A stretch of DNA of 64,000 nt from Candidatus Woesearchaeota archaeon. GTDB taxonomy: Archaea; Nanobdellota; Nanobdellia; Woesearchaeales; UBA12501. Position 1 is the first letter of the stretch, and every line of letters starts with the position of its first letter. The position numbers and the translations under genes were made by a program. The notes under the pieces are model-generated. The model had not been told where the DNA came from, searched no databases, and was given only the letters and a program-made list of their open reading frames with translations. Below, piece after piece: positions 54,068 through 63,301 of this stretch. Location of the stretch: positions 1 through 64,000 of the forward strand of contig JAUSFM010000011.1 of the NCBI GenBank assembly GCA_030651375.1, in the 5' to 3' direction.

Positions 54068-54823
54068 TCAAACTTCAATCATATCGCCCACTTCAGGAAA
54101 CAAAACAGGGACACTGGGCTGGTTTTCCTTGATGCTATTTTTAATCATGGCAAGTTGTTTGCGCACATCGCGGCGGATATGCGTGAACGCAATTTTTTTT
54201 ATTTTGGCGCGTTTTGCCATCACCAGCAGCTCTTTCATTTTCCCATGGCCCTCAACATCCGCGTCCCAGGTGAATGATTCGTGAATAACCAGATCAGCAT
54301 GCTGGTACAACAGTTCAGATTGTTCCGTGTACTGCCCGTCGCCGCTGTAACAGAGCACCTTTTTCTCGCATTCAATTTTGACGGCGAGATTTGGCACCGG
54401 ATGAATGGTTGGGGCGAAGGCAAGCTTGAATTCTTGGAATGTAATTTTTTGTCCGGGCGAAACTTCAGTGAATGTTATCGGAAAGGTGATTATTGCGGCG
54501 AGCCCTTTGTAGCCGGCTTCGAGAAGCGCAGCGATTTGTTGTTTCATTCCCTTGCCGCAGAAAATCGCTAGGGGTTTTGTCCGGCCATCCTGCCACATTC
54601 TGCCCAGCAGTGCAGGAAGTCCAAAGTAATGATCAGCATGTGGATGGCTGATAAAAATAGCGTCAAGCAAACTTGGGTCAGCGTCGTGTTTCCACAGCGC
54701 CGGTGGAATCGAAAATCCACAGTCGAGAAGCATAGTTGTCTTGCGGCTCTTGGAAGAAACAAGATACGAATTGTTGGGGATGATGTCCCACGCTTCGCCA
54801 ACGCCAAGGCAGGTTATTTTCAT
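54068..54823 (-). CDS. metallo-beta-lactamase-fold hydrolase, RNase Z-like
   Basis: This 251-residue protein has the metal motif HPHADH (residues 60-65), a distal IHPVPNLAVK histidine, CYSGDGQY with the bridging aspartate and FTHIRRD near the end. It belongs to the RNase Z/ElaC-like branch, but it lacks the long exosite arm of true tRNase Z, so a phosphodiesterase or other hydrolase role is as likely. It converges with the ACT gene, four bases apart. Confidence 0.85.
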   Translation of the reverse strand: MKITCLGVGEAWDIIPNNSYLVSSKSRKTTMLLDCGFSIPPALWKHDADPSLLDAIFISHPHADHYFGLPALLGRMWQDGRTKPLAIFCGKGMKQQIAALLEAGYKGLAAIITFPITFTEVSPGQKITFQEFKLAFAPTIHPVPNLAVKIECEKKVLCYSGDGQYTEQSELLYQHADLVIHESFTWDADVEGHGKMKELLVMAKRAKIKKIAFTHIRRDVRKQLAMIKNSIKENQPSVPVLFPEVGDMIEV

Positions 54824-54954
54824 TAAAGAATGGGAGAGGGAGAGGTATATAAAGATAACGAAAAAAAAGCTGTTAAGTTATCGTCAGGTAAAAAAACTAG
54901 AAATATCGTTTCGGAACGAAAAATATATAAGCTTTAATTTTCAAAGATAACATT

Positions 54955-55392
54955 ATGGCAACAATCAATCCTTACATTAACTTCAACGGAAATGCCGAAG
55001 AAGCATTTACGTTTTACAAATCAGTATTTGGCGGAGAGTTCGAAAAAATCATACGTTTAAAAGACTTATCAAGCCCTGAATTCCCCGTAGCAGAAAATGA
55101 AGCAAATAAAATAATGCGCATTGCTTTGCCTATTGGCAAAAACGTTTTAATGGCCAATGACGTTCCAGAAAGTATGGGACGGGTAAACGAAAACGAAAAT
55201 AGATCAAAAATTTCAATTAGTGCAGAAAGCAAAGAAGAAGCAGATAAATTATTCAACGGACTTTCGGCAGGCGGGACAATTGAAATGCCCATAGCAGACA
55301 GTCCTTGGGGTTCCTATTTTGGAATGTTTAGAGACAAATACGGAATTGAATGGACAGTGGACTTTGATCCAAAATATAAAGGGCAAAAGTAA
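54955..55392 (+). CDS. PhnB/VOC-family protein
   Basis: This 145-residue protein starts MATINPYINFNGNAEEAF then TFYKSVFGGEF, the 'glyoxalase-like' VOC pattern of PhnB/3-demethylubiquinone-like proteins, and ends with IADSPWGSYFGMFRDKYGIEW. Such proteins bind metals or small molecules; no substrate is evident. Its AT-rich codon use, its similarity to proteins common in Bacteroidota and the adjacent transposase debris suggest recent transfer. Confidence 0.85.
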   Translation: MATINPYINFNGNAEEAFTFYKSVFGGEFEKIIRLKDLSSPEFPVAENEANKIMRIALPIGKNVLMANDVPESMGRVNENENRSKISISAESKEEADKLFNGLSAGGTIEMPIADSPWGSYFGMFRDKYGIEWTVDFDPKYKGQK

Positions 55393-55413
55393 CCGAAGAA
55401 AAAATTGAAAGGT

Positions 55414-55600
55414 TCAAGAGTTAAGAGATGCTTTCCTAATCAAATCCAGCCATCTGTTTTCTCCTAATTCTAAATTAACTCCAGCTCTTTCAGAGGGTAC
55501 TTCATCAGTTGTAGAATGATTTTCTATGAAGTTATGTTGTATGACAATAGCAGTCATTAGGATTGGAGCAGACCATAAAGCTTTCAATCCTCTAAAATGG
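55414..55600 (-). pseudogene. IS transposase 3'-end remnant
   Basis: The minus strand encodes, in one frame ending with TGA at 55414, HFRGLKALWSAPILMTA, IQHNFIENHSTTDEVPSERAG and LELGENRWLDLI. This matches the tail of archaeal DDE (Rve-type, IS6-like) transposases, where HYNFxxxH, a TPAExAGI block and an NRWLxLI end are usual. The rest of the element is missing and no terminal repeats were seen, so it is debris of an old insertion. Confidence 0.65.
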
Positions 55601-55663
55601 AAAGAAGGACAAGATTTAGAAGCTGAAGTTAAGGAAAATAAGCTGGTTGTGAAGAAAACTTAA
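55541..55663 (+). CDS. 40-residue AbrB/MazE-like antitoxin fragment
   Basis: The frame from ATG at 55541 ends AFNPLKWKEGQDLEAEVKEN then KLVVKKT, like the C-terminal half of an AbrB-type swapped hairpin, but the N-terminal half is missing. It overlaps the transposase remnant on the other strand; they cannot both be intact, so one is a shadow or the two meet at a recombination junction. Likely non-functional. Confidence 0.35.
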   Translation: MTIAVIRIGADHKAFNPLKWKEGQDLEAEVKENKLVVKKT

Positions 55664-55752
55664 TTTTTTTGTTCAAAATTCCAGACGTTTACTTTACAGC
55701 TCACGAAAAAAGAGAAAAAAAGAAAAAATATATTGCTCGTTCACATCAAGAT

Positions 55753-58700
55753 TCATATCACTTTGTATGTTGATGTGTTGCTCGAGCTGAGCGACGAATT
55801 CAGGTTTGTCGCGGTGTTGTTGAACGTGTAGTTTCCAGCACCAGCGCCGCCATCCGAGGTTATTCTGAAGGTTGTGTTTTTGCTAACGCCCGGACTTATG
55901 TCCAAGGTGGTGTTATCAAATACACCTGTCCAGTTCGCCGGAATGACTGAATCTAACGAGAACGTTGAAGCACTGCATGAGGACAAGTCAGTATTCCTCA
56001 CGTTTGCGGTGTAATTCAACGTTGCACCCGCTGTTCCATTCTGGAGGCTGGGAACAATAGTTATGCTGGGCGCAAAGCGGCCACAAACACTGATGAGCAC
56101 ACTGCTGTTCAACGTATCGTTATCAAAGTCAGTTGCTTTGAAGCTGACATTATACGATCCGCCAACAGAGAAGTTATGCTGGGGGTTCTGCTGCGTCGAA
56201 TTCGTGCCGTCTTTGAAAAGCCAGAGATAAGACAATTCAGGATCCCCACCACTAACATTGCCCGTAAAGTCAACCGTCAATGGAGCAGTTCCTGATGTTG
56301 GCGTTGCAAGCGCATTTCCGACGGGTACGCTATCCGTAACGGTCACGTTGAAGAAGATACTTCGGTATTTAAGGTCCGAAGTTCTGCCTGACACATTGAG
56401 GTTGTATGTTCCTGCAGGTGTTGTCGCATTTGTCTTCACGGTCAAGGTCGAATTATACGTCGGACTCCCGCTTGATGGGTTAAACGTACACGTCGCAAAT
56501 GTGGGGCATCCAAACGTGAGAAGACTAATCGTCTGCGTGGTGCCGCTCAACAAATTCACTGAAGTAAATGTCGTAGTATTCCGCGCTTGCACAACCGTAG
56601 CATTCAATGGGTTTACGTCAACAGAAAAGTCTCCCACAGTAATAGTAACATTACTCGTTGAAGAATCACCATCAAAGTCAGTCACGGTGAATGAGGAGTT
56701 ATAGATACCAGCAACCGAATAGGTATGCGATGGGTTCTGGGCTGTATCGTTGCTGCCATCTTTAAAGTCCCAGAAATAAGTAAGTGGTGCATTACCGTCG
56801 GTCACTCCACCGCTAAAGTTAACCAGCAACGGCACCATGCCTGATGCAGAACCGGTTACTGAAGCAGTTGCGACTGGCAAGCTGTCTGAAACATTGACGA
56901 TAAATGTCACGTTGTTGGTTATGTCGTCGCCTGATGCAGAGACGTTGACAAGATACACACCATCAGGAGTTGCTGCGCCTGTTGCCACAGTAAATGTTGA
57001 GGTGTAGGTCGGATTGCCACTCGACGGAGTAAACGAACATACCGAATCAGTCGGACAGCCAACGGAGGTTAGATTAACTTCTTGACTCAGACCATTCAAC
57101 AAAGTGAGCGTCATGTTCATCGTTGCGTTCTGGGTTGGAACAACTGTGGCGTTATTTGAATCGGTAGAAACCGAAAAATTAAACGCAGGAACCGTCACGG
57201 TGTAGCTGACATTCTTGCTGACCCCGCCGCCGGTGCCAGAGATATTTACGACGTAAACGCCGGGAGTTGTTGTATTCGTGGTCGCCACGGTAAATAGTGA
57301 GGTGTATGTGGGATTGCCATTCGACGGATTGAATGAACACGTCGAAGCAGAGGGACAGCCAACTGATGTTAAGTTAACCTGCTGGCTTGACCCGTTCACC
57401 AGGGTGACTGTCACGTTCGTTGTTCCATTTTGTCCTGGTACGACGGTGGACGCGCTCGAATTGAGGGAAACCGAAAAAGCAAACGACGGAACAAAAACCT
57501 TCCACGCAAAGTCAAATGACGGCAAGTTAACAGCACCTGCTGCAGTGTTCAAAGCAGCACCGCCTTCAGTATTAGTCCACCAAAGACTTGTATTGGTGGC
57601 ACTGCTGTTGAGGGTGATTATTTTTGCCCATAAATCTTGTAATTCATCTTTTATAAAAACAAAGCTCTTGTTTTCATCAAGGAAACTCATCGCAAGAATA
57701 CTGTTATCAGGTCCGGTAAGGTTTGGCGACGGATTGAAATGCAGTCCTGAACCAGCAGGTCCGCCCGTATTCCACGTGTTAACTGATTGGTTGTACAGAT
57801 AGTAATCAACACTCGTGTTCGGACTCACATCAGAATAAACCACGATGCCCGAATTGCTCGTGCCGAGCCATGAGGCATCGGCTAAAATGTTTCCTGATAC
57901 ATCACCACTCCAGATGGTGGTATCCTTCGTGCTCAGCGCAAGCCACGTTGTTCCGTTCCAGACGGTAGATTCCATGTCATCAACTGCAGTTCCTTCATTG
58001 ATTGAAACAAGGACGTAATCACTGCCTGTTTTTGCTTTAGCACTGATATCACGAGGAACAATGGTCGGTGCGGTGTTTGAAGCGGTGGTATACGTGCAGG
58101 TGTCTGCTGTTTTGGTCGTATAATTAAGCGTGCCTGCAGCTGCGAGAGTACCATGTGCAATGAAAAGGTCACCCGAGTTGTATTCGTACGCTGCATCAAA
58201 TTTACGCCGCTGGGTGGCAGGCAAACTTTGTGAAAGTACCTGCGCTGGCTCACAGCCCCATGAGTTCGAGGTTGCATTCCATATCATGACATTAAGATCG
58301 TTATTTATGTCACTCCACACGAGCGCGATTTCATTGGTGTTTCTTCGAGGAACAAGTTTTACCAGCTGCACGAGACCGGTGCTGCGGGTATTCGGAACGC
58401 TGGCAGGAGTGGTCCACGATGATCCGTTCCACACAACATAGCTTGCGTTCGGGGTGTTATTCGAATAGACAACCAGTGCCCTGCCTGAAAGCTGTTCGTA
58501 GGCAACAGCCACTTTCTGCGTGTCAGCAACTGATGATGTCCGCGAGAGATTGATCATGTAAGAACAATTTGTTCCGTTACTCCAGCACCACGAGCCGGTT
58601 TTGTTTGAGAAAATCTGCGCTTTGACATCGTCGAGAGAGTCGGCAACAGCAAAAATGAATTCATCATTTACTGGCGAGGCAGCAACACTAACCCATTCTA

Positions 58701-58908
58701 ATGAAGGCGAGGTTTGGCCATTGAGTGCCGTGCTAAGCTCGGTTGACCAGTTCTGTAATGTTCCGTTCCATGTTCTGTAACGGGGGTTTGCAAATGCGCC
58801 ATTGCCATAGACGAGCATACCATCTTTTTGCGCAGAAACAATATACAGATTGAGTATCAGGAAAAGAAGAAACAGAAAAGTTACTTTTGTTGCATATTGT
58901 TTTGCCAT
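55753..58908 (-). CDS. large secreted surface protein with PKD and NEW3-like repeats
   Basis: This 1051-residue protein starts with a signal peptide (MAKQYATKVTFLFLLFLIL). Residues about 25-470 are a WD/propeller-like repeat region rich in Trp and Asn with WNGTLQNWST / WNGSSWTTP-type motifs. Three repeats of about 90 residues follow, each with a QEVNLTSVGCP-type, cysteine-containing NEW3-like sequence, then two PKD domains (YFWDFKDGSNDTAQNPSHTY and YLWLFKDGTNSTQQNPQHNF). It is Asn/Thr/Ser-rich, so heavy N-glycosylation is likely. No C-terminal anchor is evident. Probable S-layer-associated or adhesive role. Confidence 0.85.
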   Translation of the reverse strand: MAKQYATKVTFLFLLFLILNLYIVSAQKDGMLVYGNGAFANPRYRTWNGTLQNWSTELSTALNGQTSPSLEWVSVAASPVNDEFIFAVADSLDDVKAQIFSNKTGSWCWSNGTNCSYMINLSRTSSVADTQKVAVAYEQLSGRALVVYSNNTPNASYVVWNGSSWTTPASVPNTRSTGLVQLVKLVPRRNTNEIALVWSDINNDLNVMIWNATSNSWGCEPAQVLSQSLPATQRRKFDAAYEYNSGDLFIAHGTLAAAGTLNYTTKTADTCTYTTASNTAPTIVPRDISAKAKTGSDYVLVSINEGTAVDDMESTVWNGTTWLALSTKDTTIWSGDVSGNILADASWLGTSNSGIVVYSDVSPNTSVDYYLYNQSVNTWNTGGPAGSGLHFNPSPNLTGPDNSILAMSFLDENKSFVFIKDELQDLWAKIITLNSSATNTSLWWTNTEGGAALNTAAGAVNLPSFDFAWKVFVPSFAFSVSLNSSASTVVPGQNGTTNVTVTLVNGSSQQVNLTSVGCPSASTCSFNPSNGNPTYTSLFTVATTNTTTPGVYVVNISGTGGGVSKNVSYTVTVPAFNFSVSTDSNNATVVPTQNATMNMTLTLLNGLSQEVNLTSVGCPTDSVCSFTPSSGNPTYTSTFTVATGAATPDGVYLVNVSASGDDITNNVTFIVNVSDSLPVATASVTGSASGMVPLLVNFSGGVTDGNAPLTYFWDFKDGSNDTAQNPSHTYSVAGIYNSSFTVTDFDGDSSTSNVTITVGDFSVDVNPLNATVVQARNTTTFTSVNLLSGTTQTISLLTFGCPTFATCTFNPSSGSPTYNSTLTVKTNATTPAGTYNLNVSGRTSDLKYRSIFFNVTVTDSVPVGNALATPTSGTAPLTVDFTGNVSGGDPELSYLWLFKDGTNSTQQNPQHNFSVGGSYNVSFKATDFDNDTLNSSVLISVCGRFAPSITIVPSLQNGTAGATLNYTANVRNTDLSSCSASTFSLDSVIPANWTGVFDNTTLDISPGVSKNTTFRITSDGGAGAGNYTFNNTATNLNSSLSSSNTSTYKVI

Positions 58909-58936
58909 ACCTACCACCCTTTTTTGTTATTGGTTT

Positions 58937-58966
58937 AGTTGAATATCACGGAGTTGAATATCACGG
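58937..58966. repeat. 15-bp tandem repeat upstream of the surface-protein gene
   Basis: AGTTGAATATCACGG occurs twice back to back (58937-58951 and 58952-58966). It lies in the leader of the 55753-58908 gene, downstream of the TATA-like site near 59013-59023. That site reads as TATA on both strands (AGTATAAATAG / CTATTTATACT) and may also serve the divergent phosphatase gene. Confidence 0.7.
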
Positions 58967-59076
58967 AGTTTGATTCTTGATATGTTTTTAGTTTGAATAA
59001 TTTCTTGGAATGCGCAGTATAAATAGTTTGTTGTTGTGCAAAAGGTACGTTGTAAGGGAAAAAATAAGAAGAGGCG

Positions 59077-59952
59077 ATGAGTAAAGGCAAAAATATAAAA
59101 AGTGCATGCAAAAAACAACAGTCCATGAGTTCTCAGATTGAACAGGTTGTTGAGATTGCGCGTGAAGCAGGAGAGATTTTGAAGGAGCAGTATACGTCTC
59201 GCTCGTATTCTATTTCAACGAAGAGCGGCCCAACTGATTATGTCACCACGGCGGACCTTGCGTCAGAAGCACACATCAAAAAGCGGCTGGCTGAGCTGTT
59301 TCCCAACGACAAAATTTTTTCTGAAGAAGACACCAACCGGCCAACGAATTTTTCAGGCAGAGTATGGTTTGTTGACCCGCTGGATGGCACGGCAAGCTTT
59401 GTCGCGCATGAAGAAAATTTCACTGTGATTATAGGATTATGTGAAAACGGAACGCCGGTACTCGGTGTGGTCTGCGAACCGCTGTCGGGCGTTGTTTTTT
59501 ATGCAGAAAAAAATAAGGGCGCGTGGAGAATTGAGGCAAACTCCAAAAAGAAGATACAAGTGAGCACCATACAGAATCTCAATGACGCACGCGTGTTGGT
59601 GGGCACGCGAACAACACCCGCGTTTATCAAGTCCGTTGTTATCTCGATGTCCTTCAAAGAATTTTTGAAAAAAGGAGACGGAATGTGCGGCCGCGTTTCA
59701 TGCATTATTGCCCAAGGAGAAGCAGAATGCCGGGTGAATGTGAAGGTATCAAAGTGGGACACGTGCGGCCCGCAGATTATTCTTGAGGAAGCCGGGGGAA
59801 AAATGACTGACAGTGGCGGCAACCCGCCGGACTACGCGCAAAAAGAAGCTATGTGGCAGCGGTTAATAGTTTCGACTAACGGGAGCATCCACGCTGAAGT
59901 TCTTGAACAATTACAAGATAAAATGAATAAAAAAAGAGAAATAATAAATTAA
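59077..59952 (+). CDS. inositol monophosphatase-family phosphatase
   Basis: This 291-residue protein has the metal-binding VWFVDPLDGTASFVA and SKWDTCGPQIILEEAGGKMT motifs plus IFSEEDT, the three carboxylate sites of the IMPase/FBPase superfamily. Archaeal members act on inositol phosphate, fructose bisphosphate or 3'-phosphoadenosine phosphates (CysQ-like); no choice can be made. AGAGGCG precedes the ATG at 59077. The first 16 residues are Lys-rich and an ATG at 59125 is an alternative. Confidence 0.88.
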   Translation: MSKGKNIKSACKKQQSMSSQIEQVVEIAREAGEILKEQYTSRSYSISTKSGPTDYVTTADLASEAHIKKRLAELFPNDKIFSEEDTNRPTNFSGRVWFVDPLDGTASFVAHEENFTVIIGLCENGTPVLGVVCEPLSGVVFYAEKNKGAWRIEANSKKKIQVSTIQNLNDARVLVGTRTTPAFIKSVVISMSFKEFLKKGDGMCGRVSCIIAQGEAECRVNVKVSKWDTCGPQIILEEAGGKMTDSGGNPPDYAQKEAMWQRLIVSTNGSIHAEVLEQLQDKMNKKREIIN

Positions 59953-59963
59953 AGAAGCATGAA

Positions 59964-60239
59964 TTAAAAATTCATCACGCCGCGGATCTTATCAATGTTG
60001 TCAGCCACGTCCTGCCCTTTCTTGGTAAGCGAAAGAAGTTTGAGCCGCCCTTGCTTATCGAATTTTATCAGGCCGGATGTTTCCATTTGCTGCAAAATTT
60101 TGACCACGTGTGAATACGTGCAGTCGATTTGCTTTGCAAGCGAAGAAGCGTATACCTCATTTTTGGCATTCTTGAGACCAACCAACATCATGGCTGGTTT
60201 TTCACGAAAAAAGACGTTAAATATCTCATTATTTTTCAT
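59964..60239 (-). CDS. winged-helix transcriptional regulator (MarR-like)
   Basis: This 91-residue protein has a winged-helix core: EVYASSLAKQIDCTYSHVVKI (helix-turn-helix) and ILQQMETSGLIKFDKQGRLK (wing). It is short for MarR and lacks the dimerisation helices, as seen in many archaeal regulators. ATG at 60239. It converges with the phosphatase gene and has an inverted repeat in its upstream region at 60290. Confidence 0.8.
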   Translation of the reverse strand: MKNNEIFNVFFREKPAMMLVGLKNAKNEVYASSLAKQIDCTYSHVVKILQQMETSGLIKFDKQGRLKLLSLTKKGQDVADNIDKIRGVMNF

Positions 60240-60289
60240 GGTTATGCCCCCCATGCCAAACGATTTCGGCGAAGTATGGTATGTATATT

Positions 60290-60302
60290 GAACATATAGT
60301 TC
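60290..60302. promoter_or_regulatory. GAAC-N5-GTTC inverted repeat upstream of winged-helix gene
   Basis: GAACATATAGTTC has perfect four-base arms around ATATA, 51-63 bases before the regulator ATG, among several TATA-like elements (CCTATATACG at 60307-60316 on the minus strand). It is a candidate autoregulatory site. The 227 bases between 60240 and 60466 hold only this region; no gene is supported. Confidence 0.4.
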
Positions 60303-60466
60303 TATCGTATATAGGTTTCAGTGTAGGGGATTCACCGGTTATTTTTAAATCTTTAGGTTTTTTGAGCATAACGAGGGAAAAAGTCACCACTCAAAAAGGA
60401 AATCAGCACATTCTTTTAAAATGGTTTATAAAGCTTAAAACAGGGGATGGAACTACACACATGAAA

Positions 60467-60760
60467 CTACACCAAGCCAAGCTCGGTAAAACTGGCAATA
60501 ATGCGAATTGAGCCAAGCACTGCCATCAACAAGCCAAGCAGAATGGCAACCGTGCCGACCTTGTTAGTATGCAAACGCCATGCCTTGACCCCGCACCACA
60601 CTGCTACAATGCCCATAATGAGCGGCAAAAAGAACATGCCCAGCAGGGCAATAATAATCCCGCCGATGCCGTAGATTGTTCCGGCAAGTTTCGGCCGCGG
60701 TGAAGGGGGAAAGGGAGGATGAAGAAGCTCGCGCGCTGTTTTTTTCTTTTGCTTGGGCAT
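60467..60760 (-). CDS. small two-helix membrane protein, unknown
   Basis: This 97-residue protein has a cytoplasmic Lys/Pro-rich start (MPKQKKKTARELLHPPF) and two or three long hydrophobic helices (GTIYGIGGIIIALLGMFFL and VAILLGLLMAVLGSIRIIA). The ATG at 60760 is preferred to an upstream frame reaching into the promoter. A TATA box (AAATATTTATAAACC) lies about 25 bases before. DUF4190-like arrangement, but not assigned. Confidence 0.65.
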   Translation of the reverse strand: MPKQKKKTARELLHPPFPPSPRPKLAGTIYGIGGIIIALLGMFFLPLIMGIVAVWCGVKAWRLHTNKVGTVAILLGLLMAVLGSIRIIASFTELGLV

Positions 60761-60822
60761 ACAATCTCTATACCGCTTTAGGTTTATAAATATTTTTATA
60801 GTGCGCCGGAAAAAGAGAGGAT

Positions 60823-62739
60823 ATGGAACTGGAACCAGCATCAATATTGTTTCCGTACGAACGCATACGCGATGAGCAAAAAAAATTAATGCAGGACGTT
60901 CTTACCACGGTGCGTGAACGCAAGCATTTGCTGGCCCATGCGCCGACGGGCTTGGGAAAAACAGCTGCAGCACTTGCACCAGCATTAGGTCACGTGCTGA
61001 ACCAAAAAGAAAAAAATAAAGTGATATTTTTTCTCACGGCGCGACACACTCAGCACCTCATTGCATTAGAAACCATTCGGCAGATTAAACAAAAATATAA
61101 TCTTACCATTGATGTGTGTGATATTATTGGGAAAAAACATATGTGCGCCCAGCCCGGCGCCGCGCTGCTGCCGAGCAGTGATTTTAGCGAGTTCTGCAAA
61201 AAAGTGCGTGAAGATGGAACCTGCGAGTTTTATCAAAACTGCCGCGGAGGAAAAACAAACCCTGAAACAAAACTCACGGTGCTGGGCGAGAAGGCCCTCG
61301 CCGATATCCGCAGTATCCAGCCCTGCGCAGTTGACGTTCTCGTTGCCGCCTGCACCGAAGAAAAAGTATGCCCGTATGAGATCACGCTCGCGCTCGCAAA
61401 AAAAGCGCAGGTAGTTATTGCGGATTATTCGTATATGTTTCATCCCACGATCCGCAACTCATTTTTGGCAAAAGCAGGCAGAGAATTGAAGGACTGTATC
61501 ATTGTTGTCGACGAAGGCCACAATCTGCCGAGCAGAATCCGCGACCTTATGACTGAACTATTGACCAGCAACACGCTGAAGTACGCCATTAAGGAAGCAA
61601 AAAAATTCAACTATATGAATGTTGTTGAAGAGCTCGCGGGCCTCCAAAATATATTTCTCGCGTTTGTTGAAAAGCTGCGGAGCAAGCCCGGCTTTGGAAC
61701 ATGGGAAATGAAAGTCACGCAGAAGGAATTTATGGATGCGGTGCAGGCGATTCGCGACTATGATTCGCTGGTCATTGATTATCAAACCATCAGCGAGGCA
61801 ATCCGCGGTGTGCAGCGGCGCTCGTTCATTGGCAGTGTTGCCGGATTTTTGGAGGCATGGAAGCAGGGAGCGGATGATGGCTTTTGCCGGATTTTTTCGC
61901 TCAAGCCCGGACGCGATGAGACAATGATGCTTTCCTATCGCTGCCTTGACCCATCGCTGCTTACACGATCGGTGTTCGCGGAATGCCACGCCAGCATTAT
62001 CATGAGCGGCACGCTGAATCCGACGAGCATGTACGCTGATTTGTTGGGATATGAAGCAGAGCGGTGCATTGAACGGGCGTACGATGACCCGTTTATCGAG
62101 GACAATCGGCTTGCGCTCGTGATTCCGGAGACCACGACGAAGTTCGCCCTGCGTAGTGAAGGGCAGTTTAAAAAAATCGCGGAGATTTGTTCAAAAATTG
62201 TGCACGCGGTGCCGGGCAATGTCGCGATTTTTTTCCCAAGCTATGACATCCGCAACAAAGTCCACACATATTTTCATGAGCTATGCACGAGAACCGTTTT
62301 CGTTGAACAGCCGGGCATGACCAAGCAGGAAAAAACAGAATTGCTGGAACGGTTCAAGCACGCCCAGAAAACAGGCGCGGTGCTGCTGGGCGCGATTAGC
62401 GGCAATTTCGCCGAGGGGATTGACTTGCCGGGTGATTTGCTGAAGGGAGTTATTGTTGTGGGGTTGCCATTGTCCCAGCCGGATTTGGAAACGCAGGAGC
62501 TCATCAAGTATTACGACGGAAAATTCAAGCGCGGCTGGGATTATGGATATATTTTTCCGGCGTTCATCAAATGCTTGCAGGGCGCCGGCCGGTGCATTCG
62601 CACAGAAACCGACCGCGGCGTCGTGGTATTTCTCGATGAGCGGTACACATGGCCCCGGTACGCCCGCTGTTTTCCAGAAGATTATGGCGTGCGGGTTGCG
62701 CAGGACTACGTCGGAGAGATTGAAGAATTCTTTGGATGA
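60823..62739 (+). CDS. xpd: XPD/Rad3-family Fe-S DNA helicase
   Basis: This 638-residue superfamily 2 helicase has Walker A HAPTGLGKTAA (about residues 39-49), DEGH (IVVDEGHNLPSRIRD) as motif II, a cysteine cluster (Cys108, Cys125, Cys134, Cys140 and VCPYE) for the 4Fe-4S domain, and motif VI QGAGRCIRTETDRGVVVFL. XPD unwinds DNA 5' to 3' in nucleotide-excision repair and transcription. Fe-S supply links it to the SUF genes at the start of the window. ATG at 60823 lies near TATA-like sequence. Confidence 0.93.
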   Translation: MELEPASILFPYERIRDEQKKLMQDVLTTVRERKHLLAHAPTGLGKTAAALAPALGHVLNQKEKNKVIFFLTARHTQHLIALETIRQIKQKYNLTIDVCDIIGKKHMCAQPGAALLPSSDFSEFCKKVREDGTCEFYQNCRGGKTNPETKLTVLGEKALADIRSIQPCAVDVLVAACTEEKVCPYEITLALAKKAQVVIADYSYMFHPTIRNSFLAKAGRELKDCIIVVDEGHNLPSRIRDLMTELLTSNTLKYAIKEAKKFNYMNVVEELAGLQNIFLAFVEKLRSKPGFGTWEMKVTQKEFMDAVQAIRDYDSLVIDYQTISEAIRGVQRRSFIGSVAGFLEAWKQGADDGFCRIFSLKPGRDETMMLSYRCLDPSLLTRSVFAECHASIIMSGTLNPTSMYADLLGYEAERCIERAYDDPFIEDNRLALVIPETTTKFALRSEGQFKKIAEICSKIVHAVPGNVAIFFPSYDIRNKVHTYFHELCTRTVFVEQPGMTKQEKTELLERFKHAQKTGAVLLGAISGNFAEGIDLPGDLLKGVIVVGLPLSQPDLETQELIKYYDGKFKRGWDYGYIFPAFIKCLQGAGRCIRTETDRGVVVFLDERYTWPRYARCFPEDYGVRVAQDYVGEIEEFFG

Positions 62740-62751
62740 CTGAAAAAAAAT

Positions 62752-63162
62752 TCACTGCGCCTGTTTCATCGAATAGGCAACGACTCCGTCAATAGTAAGA
62801 ACACCCTGATGGTAGTCGGGACCACGTATGCAAATAGTTACTTTTTTCAATCTGGTAAATTGTAGATACTGATCGTACGGCGGTTGAACTGGTGCGCACC
62901 GTCCGAGAGATCCGATAAAACCGTCATCAAAGACCTTGTCTTTGACAAGTGGGCCAGAATAGACGAGCCGTTGATTCTGGTCATGCACGATTATTGATTC
63001 AATGTGCACCAAGTCACCGACGCGATGGCTCTTGGCGATAGTAAAGGGTGCAGAGATATGAAGATTATAGAGTTCAACCCGCATGGTTTCAGGCGCACTG
63101 GTTTGTGCAGTACTGCGCATCATACCTTCGCCGCAGCGTTCAGCACGAATCTCCAAGCCCAT
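62752..63162 (-). CDS. unknown protein, 136 residues
   Basis: It starts MGLEIRAERCGEGMMRSTA and is a mixed alpha-beta protein with three cysteines, no signal peptide and no membrane segment. The ATG at 63162 fits a TATA box (CTTTAAATATCC, about 63184-63195). A longer frame upstream is not supported. It converges with the XPD gene with 12 bases between. No family recognised. Confidence 0.6.
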   Translation of the reverse strand: MGLEIRAERCGEGMMRSTAQTSAPETMRVELYNLHISAPFTIAKSHRVGDLVHIESIIVHDQNQRLVYSGPLVKDKVFDDGFIGSLGRCAPVQPPYDQYLQFTRLKKVTICIRGPDYHQGVLTIDGVVAYSMKQAQ

Positions 63163-63301
63163 CGCCCACAAAGAGTGAGAAGGATATTTAAAGTTTTTCA
63201 GCGCACAACCAGTATACACATTACACAACTAATGACCAAAATACATCGAAAATGACAATATTTATATACCAGTTATGCTATTAGTATCTTAGGGTGAAAG
63301 A

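Noticed and set aside
60281-60511. 76-codon plus-strand frame between the wHTH gene and the membrane protein
   Set aside because: It covers promoter elements of both neighbours, has no ribosome-binding site and looks non-protein.
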